Positions 1 to 9,004 are shown, counted from the stretch's first letter. The stretch is DNA of 64,000 bases from Hymenobacter frigidus (GCF_014640435.1 NZ_BMGY01000008.1:85754-149753); one strand, 5' to 3'. Made by a program: numbers and translations. The notes: generated from the sequence alone by a model not told the origin.

Positions 1-518
1 ATGGCTTCGTCAGGCAACGTTTCATCGGGCGCGGTGCTGGGCTGCTTGGGCGCGGGCCGATGGTCGGGGCTGTAGTTGGGTTTTGCATGGAGGCCGAACT
101 TGAAAAAACTGCGGATAGACTGCCAGGGGCGGAAAGGCTTCGACGTTTTGTTGACGCGGCGGCGCATCAGCTTGGGCTTTTTCATCAGGCCCTGCTTGTC
201 GTAGCGCACCGTGGAGCGTTCGGGTAAGGTTCGGGCCACCTCCGCAGTTGGCACCGCGGCCGTGGCTGCTCCCGAAGGCGTGGAGACATCGGTAGCAGCT
301 TCTTCAGACACTGCTGACTTTTTCTTAAACAAGCCCCCTGACGCGTTAGCACCAGCCTTTTTACGGGCTTCGGCCGCTTTTTGCTGCGCCTTAAACTCGG
401 GCGACGGCTTGGGCGTGGGCAAGCGGTAGGGATGGAAAATCCTGCAGCCCCCCAAGCCCGCTACCAGCAGCACGGCCAGCACGGACCGGAGAACAACAGA
501 AGGCAGACAATTACTCAC
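1..518 (-). CDS. Hypothetical lipoprotein, C-terminus cut by window edge
   Basis: The reading frame is open from a GTG at 518 to the left edge, so the C-terminus is missing. The first 25 residues are a lipoprotein signal: a hydrophobic stretch (VLAVLLVAGLGGC) with a lipobox and Cys25 as the lipidation site, so the mature protein should be anchored in a membrane on its periplasmic side. The rest is low in hydrophobic residues and rich in Lys, Arg, Pro and Ala (for example KKPKLMRRRVNKTSKPF), with no domain I recognise. GTG is chosen because no ATG precedes the lipobox in frame. It lies upstream-to-downstream after the E1 gene on the same strand, 64 bp away. Function unknown; the lipoprotein call is firm, the exact start is not. 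Confidence 0.65.
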   Translation of the reverse strand, partial: MSNCLPSVVLRSVLAVLLVAGLGGCRIFHPYRLPTPKPSPEFKAQQKAAEARKKAGANASGGLFKKKSAVSEEAATDVSTPSGAATAAVPTAEVARTLPERSTVRYDKQGLMKKPKLMRRRVNKTSKPFRPWQSIRSFFKFGLHAKPNYSPDHRPAPKQPSTAPDETLPDEA

Positions 519-582
519 TGTAAAACGTGCAGGTTCAAAGAGAAAGGTACAAGAAACAACCGCGAAAACCGCACTGTCCCTC

Positions 583-2562
583 TTAGTATTGCCGCAACGC
601 CGCCACCTGCTCACGCAAGCGCTGCTGGGGCAGGAAGGCAGCTTCCAGCGGCGGCGCAAACGGAATGGCGGTGTCCAGCGAGGCCACGCGGCGCACGGGC
701 GCATCGAGGTGCTCGAAGCAGTTTTCGCCAATCCAAGCCGCGATTTCGCCGCCGATACCGCCGGTCATCGTGTCTTCGTGCAGGACGAGGACACGACCAT
801 TTTTCGCCACGGTTTTGCGCACCGCTTCCTGGTCCCAGGGCAGCAGGGTGCGCAGGTCAAGAATATCGGCCGACACGCCCAGGTCCTGGCACACTTGCAG
901 GGCCCAGCGCACGCCCATGCCGTAGGTGATGATGCTCAGCTCGTCGCCCTCGGCGGCCAGCGCGGCCTGGCCGATGGGCGTGGTGTAGTAGGCTTCCGGG
1001 ACCGGGCCGCTGAGGCTGCGGTAGAGCATTTTGTGCTCGAAATACAACACCGGGTTGGGGTCTTCGAGGGCGGCGCAGAGCAGGCCCTTGGCATCGTGCG
1101 GGTTGCTGGGGTACACTACTTTCAGGCCGGGCACGTGCGTGAACCACGCTTCGTTGCTCTGGCTATGGAAGGGGCCGGCGGCACTGCCCGCGCCGGTGGG
1201 CATGCGCACCACCACGTCGGCGTTCTGGCCCCAGCGGTAGTGGCTTTTGGCCAGGTTATTCACAATCTGGTTGAAGCCACAGGTCACGAAATCCGCGAAC
1301 TGCATCTCGACCATGCTTTTCTTTTTCTTGATGCTCAGGCCTAAGCCCACACCCACAATGGCCGACTCGCACAGCGGTGTATTGCGCACGCGGGCCTTGC
1401 CAAACTCGGCCACGAAGCCTTCCGTGATTTTGAATACGCCGCCGTAGTCGGCAATGTCCTGGCCCATGAGCACGAGGTCGGGGTAACGCTGCATGCTCTG
1501 CTTCAGGCCCTCCTGAATAGCGTCGATGAAGCGAATTTCACGCGTCGGGCCGTCTTTCGGCGCATCCGTCACTGGTGCTTCGAAGGGCCGGTACATGTCC
1601 GCGATTTCCTCCTGAATATCGGCCACGGGCATGGGTTCGGCGTCGGCCTCCTGCAAGCCAGCCTCGATGGCGGCCTTGATGGTTTCGCGGATGCTGTGCC
1701 GGGCGGTTTCGGTGAGGATGCCTTCGGCGATGAGCCACTTTTCGTAGTTCTCCACCGGGTCTTTGGCGGCCCATTCTTCCATCAGGCTTTGGGGCACGTA
1801 CTTGGTGCCGCTGGCTTCTTCGTGGCCGCGCATCCGGAACGTGAGAGCCTCTACGAGCACGGGGCGCGGGTTCTGGCGCAGGTCCTCGGCCAGTTTTTTC
1901 ACCAGCGAATACACTTCCAGCACGTTGTTGCCGTCCACTTGCACGGCTTCCATACCGTAGGCCGGGCCTTTGTCCACGAAGGATTTGAAACGGAACTGCT
2001 CGTTGCTGGGCGTGCTCAGGCCGTAGCCGTTGTTCTCAATCATGAAGATGACCGGCAGCTGCCACACGGCGGCCACATTCAGGGCCTCGTGGAAGTCGCC
2101 TTCGCTGGCTCCGCCGTCGCCACTGTAGGTCAGCGTCACCTTGGGCTTTTTATCCAGCACATCGGCCAGGGCAATGCCGCCGGCCACGGCCAGCTGTGGC
2201 CCGAGGTGCGAAATCATGCCCACGATGTGGTGCTCGTTGGTGCCGAAGTGGAAGCTGCGGTCGCGGCCCTTGGTGTAGCCCGTGCGCTTGCCCTGCCACT
2301 GCGCAAACAAGCGGCCCAGCGGCACCTCGCGGCCCGTGAACACGCCCAGGTTGCGGTGCAGCGGCAGAATGTACTCATCGGCCTCCAGCGCCAGCGTGCT
2401 GCCCACCGAAATAGCTTCCTGCCCGATGCCCGAAAACCACTTGCTCACCTTGCCCTGGCGCAATAAAATCAACATCTTTTCCTCAATCAACCGGGGCCGC
2501 AACAAGTGCTGGTAGAGGTGGAGCAGGGTTTCGTTGGAGTGGTCGTGGCGATTGAAAATCAT
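583..2562 (-). CDS. 2-oxoacid dehydrogenase E1, alpha-beta fusion
   Basis: Thiamine-diphosphate-dependent E1 that decarboxylates a 2-oxoacid (pyruvate or branched-chain 2-oxoacids) and passes the acyl group to the lipoyl E2 in the cytoplasm. The 659-residue protein joins both usual subunits. Residues 10-330 are the alpha part with the ThDP motif GDG (148-150) ending in ENN (about 176-178). Residues from about 340 are the beta part (REIRFIDAIQEGL, then LMGQDIADYGG), ending in a transketolase C-terminal domain. The start at 2562 is preferred over an ATG at 2592 because a TACCTTTG promoter-like box covers 2590-2597. No E2 or E3 gene is adjacent, so the exact substrate cannot be read from context. 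Fused E1 proteins of this kind are common in Bacteroidota. Confidence 0.9.
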   Translation of the reverse strand: MIFNRHDHSNETLLHLYQHLLRPRLIEEKMLILLRQGKVSKWFSGIGQEAISVGSTLALEADEYILPLHRNLGVFTGREVPLGRLFAQWQGKRTGYTKGRDRSFHFGTNEHHIVGMISHLGPQLAVAGGIALADVLDKKPKVTLTYSGDGGASEGDFHEALNVAAVWQLPVIFMIENNGYGLSTPSNEQFRFKSFVDKGPAYGMEAVQVDGNNVLEVYSLVKKLAEDLRQNPRPVLVEALTFRMRGHEEASGTKYVPQSLMEEWAAKDPVENYEKWLIAEGILTETARHSIRETIKAAIEAGLQEADAEPMPVADIQEEIADMYRPFEAPVTDAPKDGPTREIRFIDAIQEGLKQSMQRYPDLVLMGQDIADYGGVFKITEGFVAEFGKARVRNTPLCESAIVGVGLGLSIKKKKSMVEMQFADFVTCGFNQIVNNLAKSHYRWGQNADVVVRMPTGAGSAAGPFHSQSNEAWFTHVPGLKVVYPSNPHDAKGLLCAALEDPNPVLYFEHKMLYRSLSGPVPEAYYTTPIGQAALAAEGDELSIITYGMGVRWALQVCQDLGVSADILDLRTLLPWDQEAVRKTVAKNGRVLVLHEDTMTGGIGGEIAAWIGENCFEHLDAPVRRVASLDTAIPFAPPLEAAFLPQQRLREQVAALRQY

Positions 2563-2589
2563 GGAGTGAAGCGGGTGGGTTGGGAAGGG

Positions 2590-2597
2590 CAAAGGTA
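2590..2597 (-). promoter_or_regulatory. Possible -7 box of the E1 gene
   Basis: The minus strand reads TACCTTTG, a full match to the Bacteroidota -7 consensus TAnnTTTG, 27 bases before the ATG at 2562. No clear -33 TTTG was seen. It argues against the upstream ATG at 2592. Confidence 0.4.
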
Positions 2598-2739
2598 GCG
2601 GGCCAAGCGGTGGGTGGGAAAGGTTGCCGTTGGCCTCTTGTTTTCAGGTGAAATTGAGCCGGCAGGACCGGGCTGCTATGAAATTGGGCTGCGACTGGCG
2701 TCTATCTTCGTGGTTGCTTTTCCGCTCCCTTATTTTTTT

Positions 2740-5418
2740 ATGGCCCGACTTTTACCCACCGGTATTTTACTTCTGGCAACTACCGCCGCCGCCCAAGCTC
2801 AGCAGCTCGATTCGTTAACGTCGCAAAAGACACCACTTACTGTTGAATCTGCCGATAGCATTACTGTTAGCCCTTTGTCTGGACGAAATGCTTCTGTCTT
2901 AATTGCGTCAACACTAACAAACCTGAATCTTCCGCCCTTCACCACCATTCAGCCGGCGCTGAGCCGCGTGGCCGGCGTGCAGGTTACACCCTATTCCGGC
3001 GCGCCGGGGGCGTGGAGCACCGTCCGCATCCGGGGCGTGGCTAACGTGACGGGCAGTAGCCAGCCGCTGTATGTGGTGGATGGCGTGCCCGCCTACAACA
3101 CCGACGTAACCCCGGAAAAGTGGGACGGCATCAGCTATTTCGACCGCAACTTTTTCAATCCCAACTCTGCCCACACCCCGCACACGCCCACGGCCAATCC
3201 CTTACTGGATATTCCGGTGGAAGACATTGCCACGGTAGAGGTGCTGAAGGGCGCGGCAGCCACGGCCCGCTATGGCATGCAGGGCACCAACGGCATTATC
3301 CTCATTACGACCAAGCGCGGAGCCGATGGTCAGCTCGCGCCCCAGCCGCTGCGGGTGCGCTACGCCGGCTGGGGCGGCGTGCAGCAGGTACGCCAGCGCT
3401 ATGCCCTGCTCAACGCCCGTCAGTTTGCGGGCATCGCAAACGAGGCCGCTGCTACCAACGGCCGGCCGGCCCCCTACTCTGCCACCGACCTTGCCAGCCT
3501 GAGCGAAACCGACTGGCAGGACCGGGTATTTCGGGTAGCGGGCATCCAGAGCCACAACTTGAGCGTGGACGGCCTTGCTCACCGCACCCGCTACTACGTG
3601 GCGGCCGACTACCTGCGCCAAACCGGCGTGGTAGCCGGCTCCGACCTGAGCCGCTACCAGCTGCGCGCCAACCTCGACCAGCAGCTTACCGGCAAGCTCA
3701 GCCTCGGGCTGCGGGCCAGCGCCAGCCAGACCGACCAGCGCTACGCCGGCACCGAATTCGACGGTGGCCCGTTGCTGCAAAATGCCCTGCTGGGCATCCC
3801 CACCGGGCCGGGCCGCCGGACTACGGGACCGCTCAACAACCCGCCGGAACCGCTCCATGAGCTGAACTATTATCGCAGCACGCCCCGCACCCGCCGCCTG
3901 CTGGCCCAGTTGAGCGCCACCTATCAATTTAGCCCTGAGCTGACGCTGACCCTGCGCGGCAGCCGCGAGCAGGCCGATGCCCGGAAGCTGGGGTACGCGC
4001 CCAAAGACTACCTGACGCCGGTGCCAAATGTCGTCGAAATTGCCACGAGCACCACCAGCCAGCATAATTGGGTAGCCGATGCCGGGCTACGCTACCAGCA
4101 TACGTTCGCCGGCCGGCACGCGCTCACCGCTACCCTCACCTACCTGCGCCAGCAATACGAGCGCATGCTGGAGTATCAGATGCAAACGCGCTACAGCTCC
4201 AGTTTTTTTCGGTTTGAGGAAAAGAGCAACCCCATTCACAGCCCTTCGGCCAGCTTTGTTTACACGTACGACGGACGGTATGAGGTGCAGGGTTCGCTGC
4301 GCGCCGAAGTGGTTTTCGCCCCCGGCAGCTTTGCCGACAACTCCCGCTTTCTGCCCGGGGCCCAGCTGAGCTGGCACGCCCACAAAGAAGCCTTCCTCGC
4401 CGGAGCATCGGGCCTGAGCGACCTGACTTTCTGGGCCGGCGCGGGCCAGACCAGCACCTTTTTCTCGCCCGACCGCACCACCCACCACGATGCCGGCCTG
4501 CGCCTGGGCCTGCTTGGCGGCCGCCTCACCTTGGCAGCAGCAGCCTACCAACGCCGCACCCGCCATGCCCAGGCTGCGCTGCCTTACACGCTTTTCAGTC
4601 CCAATGGGCAAAATCTTGTCTACCTGTACCCCGATGTGAAGCTGCTGAACCAAGGCCTGGAGCTGACACTGGGCAGTTCCTGGCAGTTGGGCAATATCCG
4701 CGGTACCACGCAGTTGGCCGCCGCCACCAACCGCAACGAGGTCGAAGATACCTGCCTCAATTCGTTCAGTCCCTTCAGCAACGCGCTGGAAAAAGGCCAA
4801 CCCCTGAACCGCTTCTTCGTGTATGAGCAGGACGGTACTTACCCGGCCGGTTCGCCCGATGCCGGGCAGGTCCGCTTCCGCGACCGCAACGGCGACGGCC
4901 GCGCCGGCTTCGGCGACGGCTACTACCAGGGCAGTGGCCTGCCCCGCTACACCCTGGGCCTGTACCAGCAGCTGCGCCTGCGCCGTTTTCAACTGGAGGC
5001 GCAACTAGATGGCTTGTTTGGTTATCAGATTCTGAACCCAATGCTCAGATACCTCGACGACCCCTCGGGCTTCGAAAACAGCTCGGTCCGCGCCCTCAAT
5101 TACTGGACCCCCAGCAACCAAAATACCTCCGTGCCCCGGCCGGGCAGCAGGTCATCGCCTTTCCTCAGCGACCAGGCCCTGGAAAGCGGCAACCACGTTC
5201 GCCTTTCGCAGCTCACCATCAGCTACGACGTGCTACCGACCGGGCCGCGCAAAATCAGCGTGTGGGCGGGCGGCCAAAATCTGTTTGTCACCGGCCGCTA
5301 CCGTGGTTTCGACCCCAACGTGAGCAGCGGCGGAGCGGCTCCTTTACAAGCCGGCCGCGATGCCAGCGTGTACCCCGTGGCCCGCGTGTGGCAGCTGGGC
5401 GTGCGGGCAGCTTTTTAA
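2740..5418 (+). CDS. SusC/RagA-like TonB-dependent outer membrane receptor
   Basis: Outer-membrane beta-barrel receptor that imports a bound ligand using TonB energy. The 892-residue protein has a signal peptide (MARLLPTGILLLATTAAAQA), a plug domain from about residue 60 (VRIRGVAN, then LYVVDGVPAYN), and the SusC-type signature around residues 165-195 (VEVLKGAAATARYGMQG followed by NGIILITTKRG). The remainder is barrel, ending in an aromatic residue (GVRAAF) as barrel proteins do. It lacks the N-terminal carboxypeptidase-like domain found in many SusC proteins, and no SusD partner follows; the next gene is an M16 peptidase. Start chosen at 2740 because the signal peptide begins there; a longer frame begins at 2614. 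Ligand unknown. An 'MRYLDDP' and Asp-rich stretch near residue 720 (DRNGDGRAGFGDG) resembles a calcium-binding loop. Confidence 0.88.
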   Translation: MARLLPTGILLLATTAAAQAQQLDSLTSQKTPLTVESADSITVSPLSGRNASVLIASTLTNLNLPPFTTIQPALSRVAGVQVTPYSGAPGAWSTVRIRGVANVTGSSQPLYVVDGVPAYNTDVTPEKWDGISYFDRNFFNPNSAHTPHTPTANPLLDIPVEDIATVEVLKGAAATARYGMQGTNGIILITTKRGADGQLAPQPLRVRYAGWGGVQQVRQRYALLNARQFAGIANEAAATNGRPAPYSATDLASLSETDWQDRVFRVAGIQSHNLSVDGLAHRTRYYVAADYLRQTGVVAGSDLSRYQLRANLDQQLTGKLSLGLRASASQTDQRYAGTEFDGGPLLQNALLGIPTGPGRRTTGPLNNPPEPLHELNYYRSTPRTRRLLAQLSATYQFSPELTLTLRGSREQADARKLGYAPKDYLTPVPNVVEIATSTTSQHNWVADAGLRYQHTFAGRHALTATLTYLRQQYERMLEYQMQTRYSSSFFRFEEKSNPIHSPSASFVYTYDGRYEVQGSLRAEVVFAPGSFADNSRFLPGAQLSWHAHKEAFLAGASGLSDLTFWAGAGQTSTFFSPDRTTHHDAGLRLGLLGGRLTLAAAAYQRRTRHAQAALPYTLFSPNGQNLVYLYPDVKLLNQGLELTLGSSWQLGNIRGTTQLAAATNRNEVEDTCLNSFSPFSNALEKGQPLNRFFVYEQDGTYPAGSPDAGQVRFRDRNGDGRAGFGDGYYQGSGLPRYTLGLYQQLRLRRFQLEAQLDGLFGYQILNPMLRYLDDPSGFENSSVRALNYWTPSNQNTSVPRPGSRSSPFLSDQALESGNHVRLSQLTISYDVLPTGPRKISVWAGGQNLFVTGRYRGFDPNVSSGGAAPLQAGRDASVYPVARVWQLGVRAAF

Positions 5419-5511
5419 GCAGAAATGCGGAATCACGAATGAAAATTGCCGTTTCGGCTGTTGTTCATTTGTACTTCTTCCCTCCTCAACCTCCATTCTT
5501 CTCTAAACCCT

Positions 5512-6756
5512 GTGATTCACTTCACCGAATTCACCCTCGATAACGGCCTGCGCTGCATCGTCCACGAAGATTTCAGCACGCCCATGGCCGTGCTCAACGT
5601 GATGTACGACGTGGGCTCGCGCGATGAGGACGCCGAGCACACCGGCTTCGCGCACTTATTTGAGCACCTCATGTTCTCGGGCTCGGTCAATATTCCGAGC
5701 TACGACGAGCCGCTGCAGCGCGTGGGCGGCGAAAACAACGCCTTCACCTCCTCCGACGTCACCAACTACTACCTCTCGCTGCCAGCGGCCAACCTCGAAA
5801 CCGGCTTCTGGCTCGAAAGCGACCGGATGCTGAACCTGGCCTTCTCCGAAAACGGCCTCGAAGTGCAGCGCAAAGTAGTGGTGGAGGAGTTTAAGCAGAG
5901 CTACCTCAACCAGCCCTACGGCGACGTGTGGCTTAAGCTCAAGCCCCTCGCCTACCGCACCCATCCTTACCAATGGAACACCATCGGTAAGGAGATTTCG
6001 CACATCGAAAACGCGGTGATGGACGACGTGCGCGGCTTTTTCCAAAAGCACTACGCGCCTCAGAACGCCATTCTGGTAGTGGCCGGAGCCGTGAGCGAAG
6101 CCGACGTGCGCCGCCTGGCCGAAAAGTGGTTCGGGCCCATCGCCGGCGGCCCGGCCTACCAGCGCCAGCTGCCCGCCGAAACCATCCAGACCGAAGCACG
6201 CCACCTCAAGGCCACGGCCCCCGTGCCGCTGAGCGCCTTGTACAAGGCTTACCACATGCCCGCTCGTAGCGATGAGGGTTACCACGCGGTAGACCTGCTC
6301 AGCGACGTGCTGGGCCGGGGCAAATCGGCCCGCCTGCACCAGCGCCTGGTAAAGGAGCAAGCACTGTTCAACAATATTTCGGCCTCCCTCACCGGCTCGC
6401 TCGACCCCGGCCTGCTCGTAATCAGTGGTAAGCTGAACGAAGGCGTAGAGCTGAAGGCTGCCGATGCCGCCATCGAAGCCGTAGTAGCCGAGTTTCTGGC
6501 CGAAGACGTGGACGCTCAGGAATTAGAAAAAGTGAAAAATCAAGCCGAAAGCAGCTTGGTTTTTGGCGAAATCGACCTCCTCAACCGAGCTTTAAACCTG
6601 GCCTACAGCAAGCTGCAGGGCGACGCCAACCTGGTAAACGACGAAAGCCGCCGTATTCAGGCCGTGACCGTTGGCGATGTGCGCACCGCCGCCCAAACCA
6701 TACTACGCCCCGAAAATTGCAGCACGCTGTATTACGAAGCAGTGGCTGCCGAGTAG
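5512..6756 (+). CDS. M16 family zinc metallopeptidase
   Basis: Peptidase of the insulinase/pitrilysin clan. The 414-residue protein carries the inverted zinc motif HxxEH as HLFEH (His48, Glu51, His52), and the third zinc ligand is probably Glu125 or Glu126 in VVEEF. The size fits a single M16B half, which normally acts as a dimer of catalytic and non-catalytic chains; no second M16 gene is adjacent. The GTG at 5512 is preferred since the family sequence starts there (HFTEFTLDNGLR); the frame can be extended to 5446 without homology, and there is no signal peptide either way, so a cytoplasmic site is likely. It follows the TonB receptor by about 93 bp on the same strand. Confidence 0.85.
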   Translation: MIHFTEFTLDNGLRCIVHEDFSTPMAVLNVMYDVGSRDEDAEHTGFAHLFEHLMFSGSVNIPSYDEPLQRVGGENNAFTSSDVTNYYLSLPAANLETGFWLESDRMLNLAFSENGLEVQRKVVVEEFKQSYLNQPYGDVWLKLKPLAYRTHPYQWNTIGKEISHIENAVMDDVRGFFQKHYAPQNAILVVAGAVSEADVRRLAEKWFGPIAGGPAYQRQLPAETIQTEARHLKATAPVPLSALYKAYHMPARSDEGYHAVDLLSDVLGRGKSARLHQRLVKEQALFNNISASLTGSLDPGLLVISGKLNEGVELKAADAAIEAVVAEFLAEDVDAQELEKVKNQAESSLVFGEIDLLNRALNLAYSKLQGDANLVNDESRRIQAVTVGDVRTAAQTILRPENCSTLYYEAVAAE

Positions 6757-6802
6757 CAAAGCGGCGGCCTTGGCCGCAAGTCGAACGAAGAGAAAACAGA
6801 AA

Positions 6803-6902
6803 GGTCATGCTGAGCGCAGCCGAAGCATCTCCACCGCGTAACTAAACCTCTCGATTGGGTTTACTACCGGGTAGAGATGCTTCGACTGCGCTCAGCATGA
6901 CC
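6803..6902. repeat. Dispersed palindrome, copy 1 (type A)
   Basis: About 100 bp imperfect inverted repeat in the gap between convergent genes. The arms begin GGTCATGCTGAGCGCAGC and end GCGCTCAGCATGACC, with the inner core GAAGCATCT facing AGATGCTTC. See the other six copies listed in this window. Confidence 0.85.
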
Positions 6903-6946
6903 GTTCTTACTCCTTGCCAGAGCCACGTCGCAGCTCTTTCTGACCG

Positions 6947-7318
6947 CTACTTGACCTTGACCTTCGTTTTGCCCGGCGCCAGCGGCGTCGTATTGTCGCG
7001 GTTCAACGAACTGTTGGCGGGTTTTTTATAGGAAGGGCGCCGCGGGCGGTTGTCGTTGTAGCCGCCGTTATTGTTGTAGCCTGCCTGCTTGCGCATGGGC
7101 ACGCCGGGTGCCAGATAGGCCGTGCCGTCTTTGATATCCTGCGACACGCCAGCGCCGTAGGGCTTGCCGGTGTGCGGATTGATATTGGGGGCCTTGCGCG
7201 CACCACGGGTGGAATACGGCGCGATTTTTTTGCGGGCCGCGCGGGGCCTGTTCTGGGCGCTGGCATCGGCCACCACAAAAGTGATGAGCAGCAGCGAGGC
7301 GAAAAAGTAGCGGAGCAT
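6947..7318 (-). CDS. Small secreted basic protein, APG-motif family
   Basis: A 123-residue protein with a signal peptide (MLRYFFASLLLITFVVADASAQ) followed by a Lys/Arg/Asn/Gly-rich chain with no recognised domain. Near the middle it carries AYLAPGVPMRKQ, which resembles the motifs in the next two genes on this strand (APGMPIHIR at 7500-7916 and APGTPVQLR at 8260-8907). The tail (TTPLAPGKTKVKVK) is basic. Start chosen at the signal peptide; the frame extends upstream to 7384. It is convergent with the M16 peptidase, separated by a palindromic repeat. Probably exported to the periplasm or beyond; function unknown. Confidence 0.65.
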   Translation of the reverse strand: MLRYFFASLLLITFVVADASAQNRPRAARKKIAPYSTRGARKAPNINPHTGKPYGAGVSQDIKDGTAYLAPGVPMRKQAGYNNNGGYNDNRPRRPSYKKPANSSLNRDNTTPLAPGKTKVKVK

Positions 7319-7499
7319 AATAGTGGGAATTGGGAGTGAATAGTGACGAGCGGTACAAGTGATGAGCTGAGTCGTCAGCGCCAACTACAAATCGGCTCCC
7401 ATCATACGCACAACGGCCGGAAATGGCTATTTGCGAATAACGGAAGCCGATGCAAATACGAGGCGTACCCCGCATCAGGTCTGGCGGACTGCTCGGTGC

Positions 7500-7916
7500 C
7501 TAGTTGCCAAGCGTGGTTTGGGTGCTGGCAGGCTTGCGGGGCGGGCGCACGCTGTAGGGCACGGGCACGTTGGTAGTCCGAATGTGAATGGGCATGCCGG
7601 GAGCAGCGTACACGTTGGCGTTGTCGATTTCGCCACGCGAGCTGGCGGCAGGTGCGCCCGCCTCCCAGCCGCCGTTGGTAGCAGTGGTGGCCGAGGCTAC
7701 GGCCGTTTGCTCTTCGAGGGGAGGCCAGCCGTCATTAGCGAGGGGCGTAACGGGCACCGTTTTCAGTGCGACGCGGCGGGCCTTATTGGCCTTGCGGGCG
7801 GCGACTTTCACCGATTTGGTCGTAGTCTTTTTGGTGGTGGTAACGGGAGCCGTCTGGGCACTGGCTTCAGCCAGCAGGAACATCGACAGTGCGAGTGTAA
7901 GGAAGGAGCGAACCAT
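7500..7916 (-). CDS. Small secreted protein, APG-motif family
   Basis: A 138-residue protein with a signal peptide (MVRSFLTLALSMFLLAEASAQ), a Thr/Lys-rich segment (TTTKKTTTKSVKVAARK), then VYAAPGMPIHIRTT and a Pro/Arg-rich end. The APG(M/V/T)P motif and general layout (signal peptide, basic low-complexity part, APG motif, basic tail) match its two neighbours, which suggests tandem duplication. No enzymatic domain is seen. Start chosen at the signal peptide, though the frame reaches 7991. Function unknown. Confidence 0.65.
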   Translation of the reverse strand: MVRSFLTLALSMFLLAEASAQTAPVTTTKKTTTKSVKVAARKANKARRVALKTVPVTPLANDGWPPLEEQTAVASATTATNGGWEAGAPAASSRGEIDNANVYAAPGMPIHIRTTNVPVPYSVRPPRKPASTQTTLGN

Positions 7917-8259
7917 GGCTGAAGGCTGAATAGAAGGTTGAAAAAACACGTTTATCGTAGTTGTTAGGGGACAAATCGAAAAGTGTGCCAACTTTCAGAT
8001 TGGTCCTGTCTGGCCCTTGTAAAACTGCTTGGGAATGCCGCGCCGGGCGTGTCAAAGCATCGCCACCGCAGCGGCAAATTCACGTTCCCACAACGAAGCG
8101 GGCGGGATGCTTCGACCCGTTCAGCCTGGTTCTGAATCGATTTTCAATCAGCCCAAAAAAAGCCTGCCGGCCCCGGTTTTCACGGAGCCGGCAGGCTTGC
8201 ATTAATTTCTAAAACAAGTTAATCTAATTATCAGCCGCCGATTAGCAGCGGCGGCCGGA
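7917..8259. other. Gene-free gap with one terminator
   Basis: This 343-bp gap lies between two genes on the minus strand. It holds a strong terminator at 8153-8200 for the gene at 8260-8907. A stretch at 8105-8135 (GATGCTTCGACCCGTTCAG) looks like a worn half of the dispersed palindrome, but no matching arm was found. Nothing coding was seen. Confidence 0.6.
8153..8200 (-). terminator. Rho-independent terminator
   Basis: Inverted repeat AAGCCTGCCGGC / GCCGGCAGGCTT around a 15-base loop. On the minus strand it is followed by seven T residues, so it ends the gene at 8260-8907. Confidence 0.85.
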
Positions 8260-8907
8260 CTACCAACCCATGGGCTCAGCTGCTTTTTTCTTAGCGGCCG
8301 GAGCCTTGCTGGCGGGTGCTTTGGTGGCGCTTTTCGGCTTAGCTGTCCCGGTGGTGGCGGCAGCACCGCCAGCGGCTTTGGTGCCGGTGGCGCTCATTTC
8401 GGCACCTTCGGTGGATGCGGGGGCCGGAGCAGGCACGGCGGCAGGCGCGGGAGCGGTTGTAGCTACTTCCGTTGGGCGTGGAGGCCAGGGCTTGGGGCGG
8501 CGCACCTTGCGGTTGGTGCGTCGTTCACGCACGGCGGCGGCCTCATCGGCCATCACGCTACGGCCACCCCGAAGCTGCACCGGCGTGCCGGGAGCCACCG
8601 AAATGCCCAGTCCACCGGTAGCAGCGGAGGAACTTCCACCACCGCCAAAACCGCCGGCGGCTGGCGCTGACGCGGCAGCAGGCTCGGGTGCAGCGGCCGA
8701 CAGCTCAGGTGCGGGAGCAGCGGCTGCCCCACCGTTCTGGAGGGCTTTCTGGCCAGCGGCCTGCGATGCGCTGCTCTTGGTCGTTTTTTTGGCCGGGCTC
8801 TTTTTGGGAGTGTCCCACCCGCTAGGTGCGTCCCACCCCCCGCCCTGGGCAGCGGCGGAAGTGGCTAAACCTCCGGTAATAAGCAGAAAAAACAATGCAC
8901 TTTTCAT
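8260..8907 (-). CDS. Secreted Ala/Pro-rich protein, APG-motif family
   Basis: A 215-residue protein with a signal peptide (MKSALFFLLITGGLATSAAAQ), then GGGWDAPSGWDTPKKS and long Ala/Pro/Gly-rich low-complexity stretches. In the middle it has SVAPGTPVQLRGGRS, the third occurrence of the APGxP motif in three consecutive genes, and a basic patch (RERRTNRKVRRPKPW). The extreme C-terminus is AEPMGW. It ends in a strong terminator. The start is placed at the signal peptide; a longer frame reaches 9090 but would overlap the pheS promoter. Divergent from pheS. Function unknown. Confidence 0.65.
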   Translation of the reverse strand: MKSALFFLLITGGLATSAAAQGGGWDAPSGWDTPKKSPAKKTTKSSASQAAGQKALQNGGAAAAPAPELSAAAPEPAAASAPAAGGFGGGGSSSAATGGLGISVAPGTPVQLRGGRSVMADEAAAVRERRTNRKVRRPKPWPPRPTEVATTAPAPAAVPAPAPASTEGAEMSATGTKAAGGAAATTGTAKPKSATKAPASKAPAAKKKAAEPMGW

Positions 8908-8965
8908 GGTGGCTAATTTACGTGGATGAGTACTGGGCAGGTTAACTGAATGTGTTTGCGAATCG

Positions 8966-8998
8966 TTCGGCCAGGGTCCGCCCCTTGCCGTAACTTTG
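8966..8998 (+). promoter_or_regulatory. Promoter of pheS
   Basis: TAACTTTG at 8991-8998 matches the Bacteroidota -7 consensus TAnnTTTG. TTCG at 8966-8969, 21 bases upstream, is a one-mismatch -33 element. The ATG follows only 6 bases after the box, so the transcript may be leaderless. Confidence 0.55.
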
Positions 8999-9004
8999 CG
9001 GCCT

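Noticed and set aside
1696..2466. Long open frame on the plus strand opposite the E1 gene
   Set aside because: It is the shadow of a GC-rich gene with strong E1 homology on the other strand; its residue mix (Ala, Gly, His, Arg) has no family pattern.
4087..5004. Long minus-strand frame opposite the TonB receptor gene
   Set aside because: The receptor gene on the plus strand explains the region, and the opposite frame lacks a domain or a plausible start signal.
8099..8135. Possible eighth copy of the palindrome family
   Set aside because: GATGCTTCGACCCGTTCAG resembles one arm, but the opposite arm was not found, so it is at most a worn fragment.
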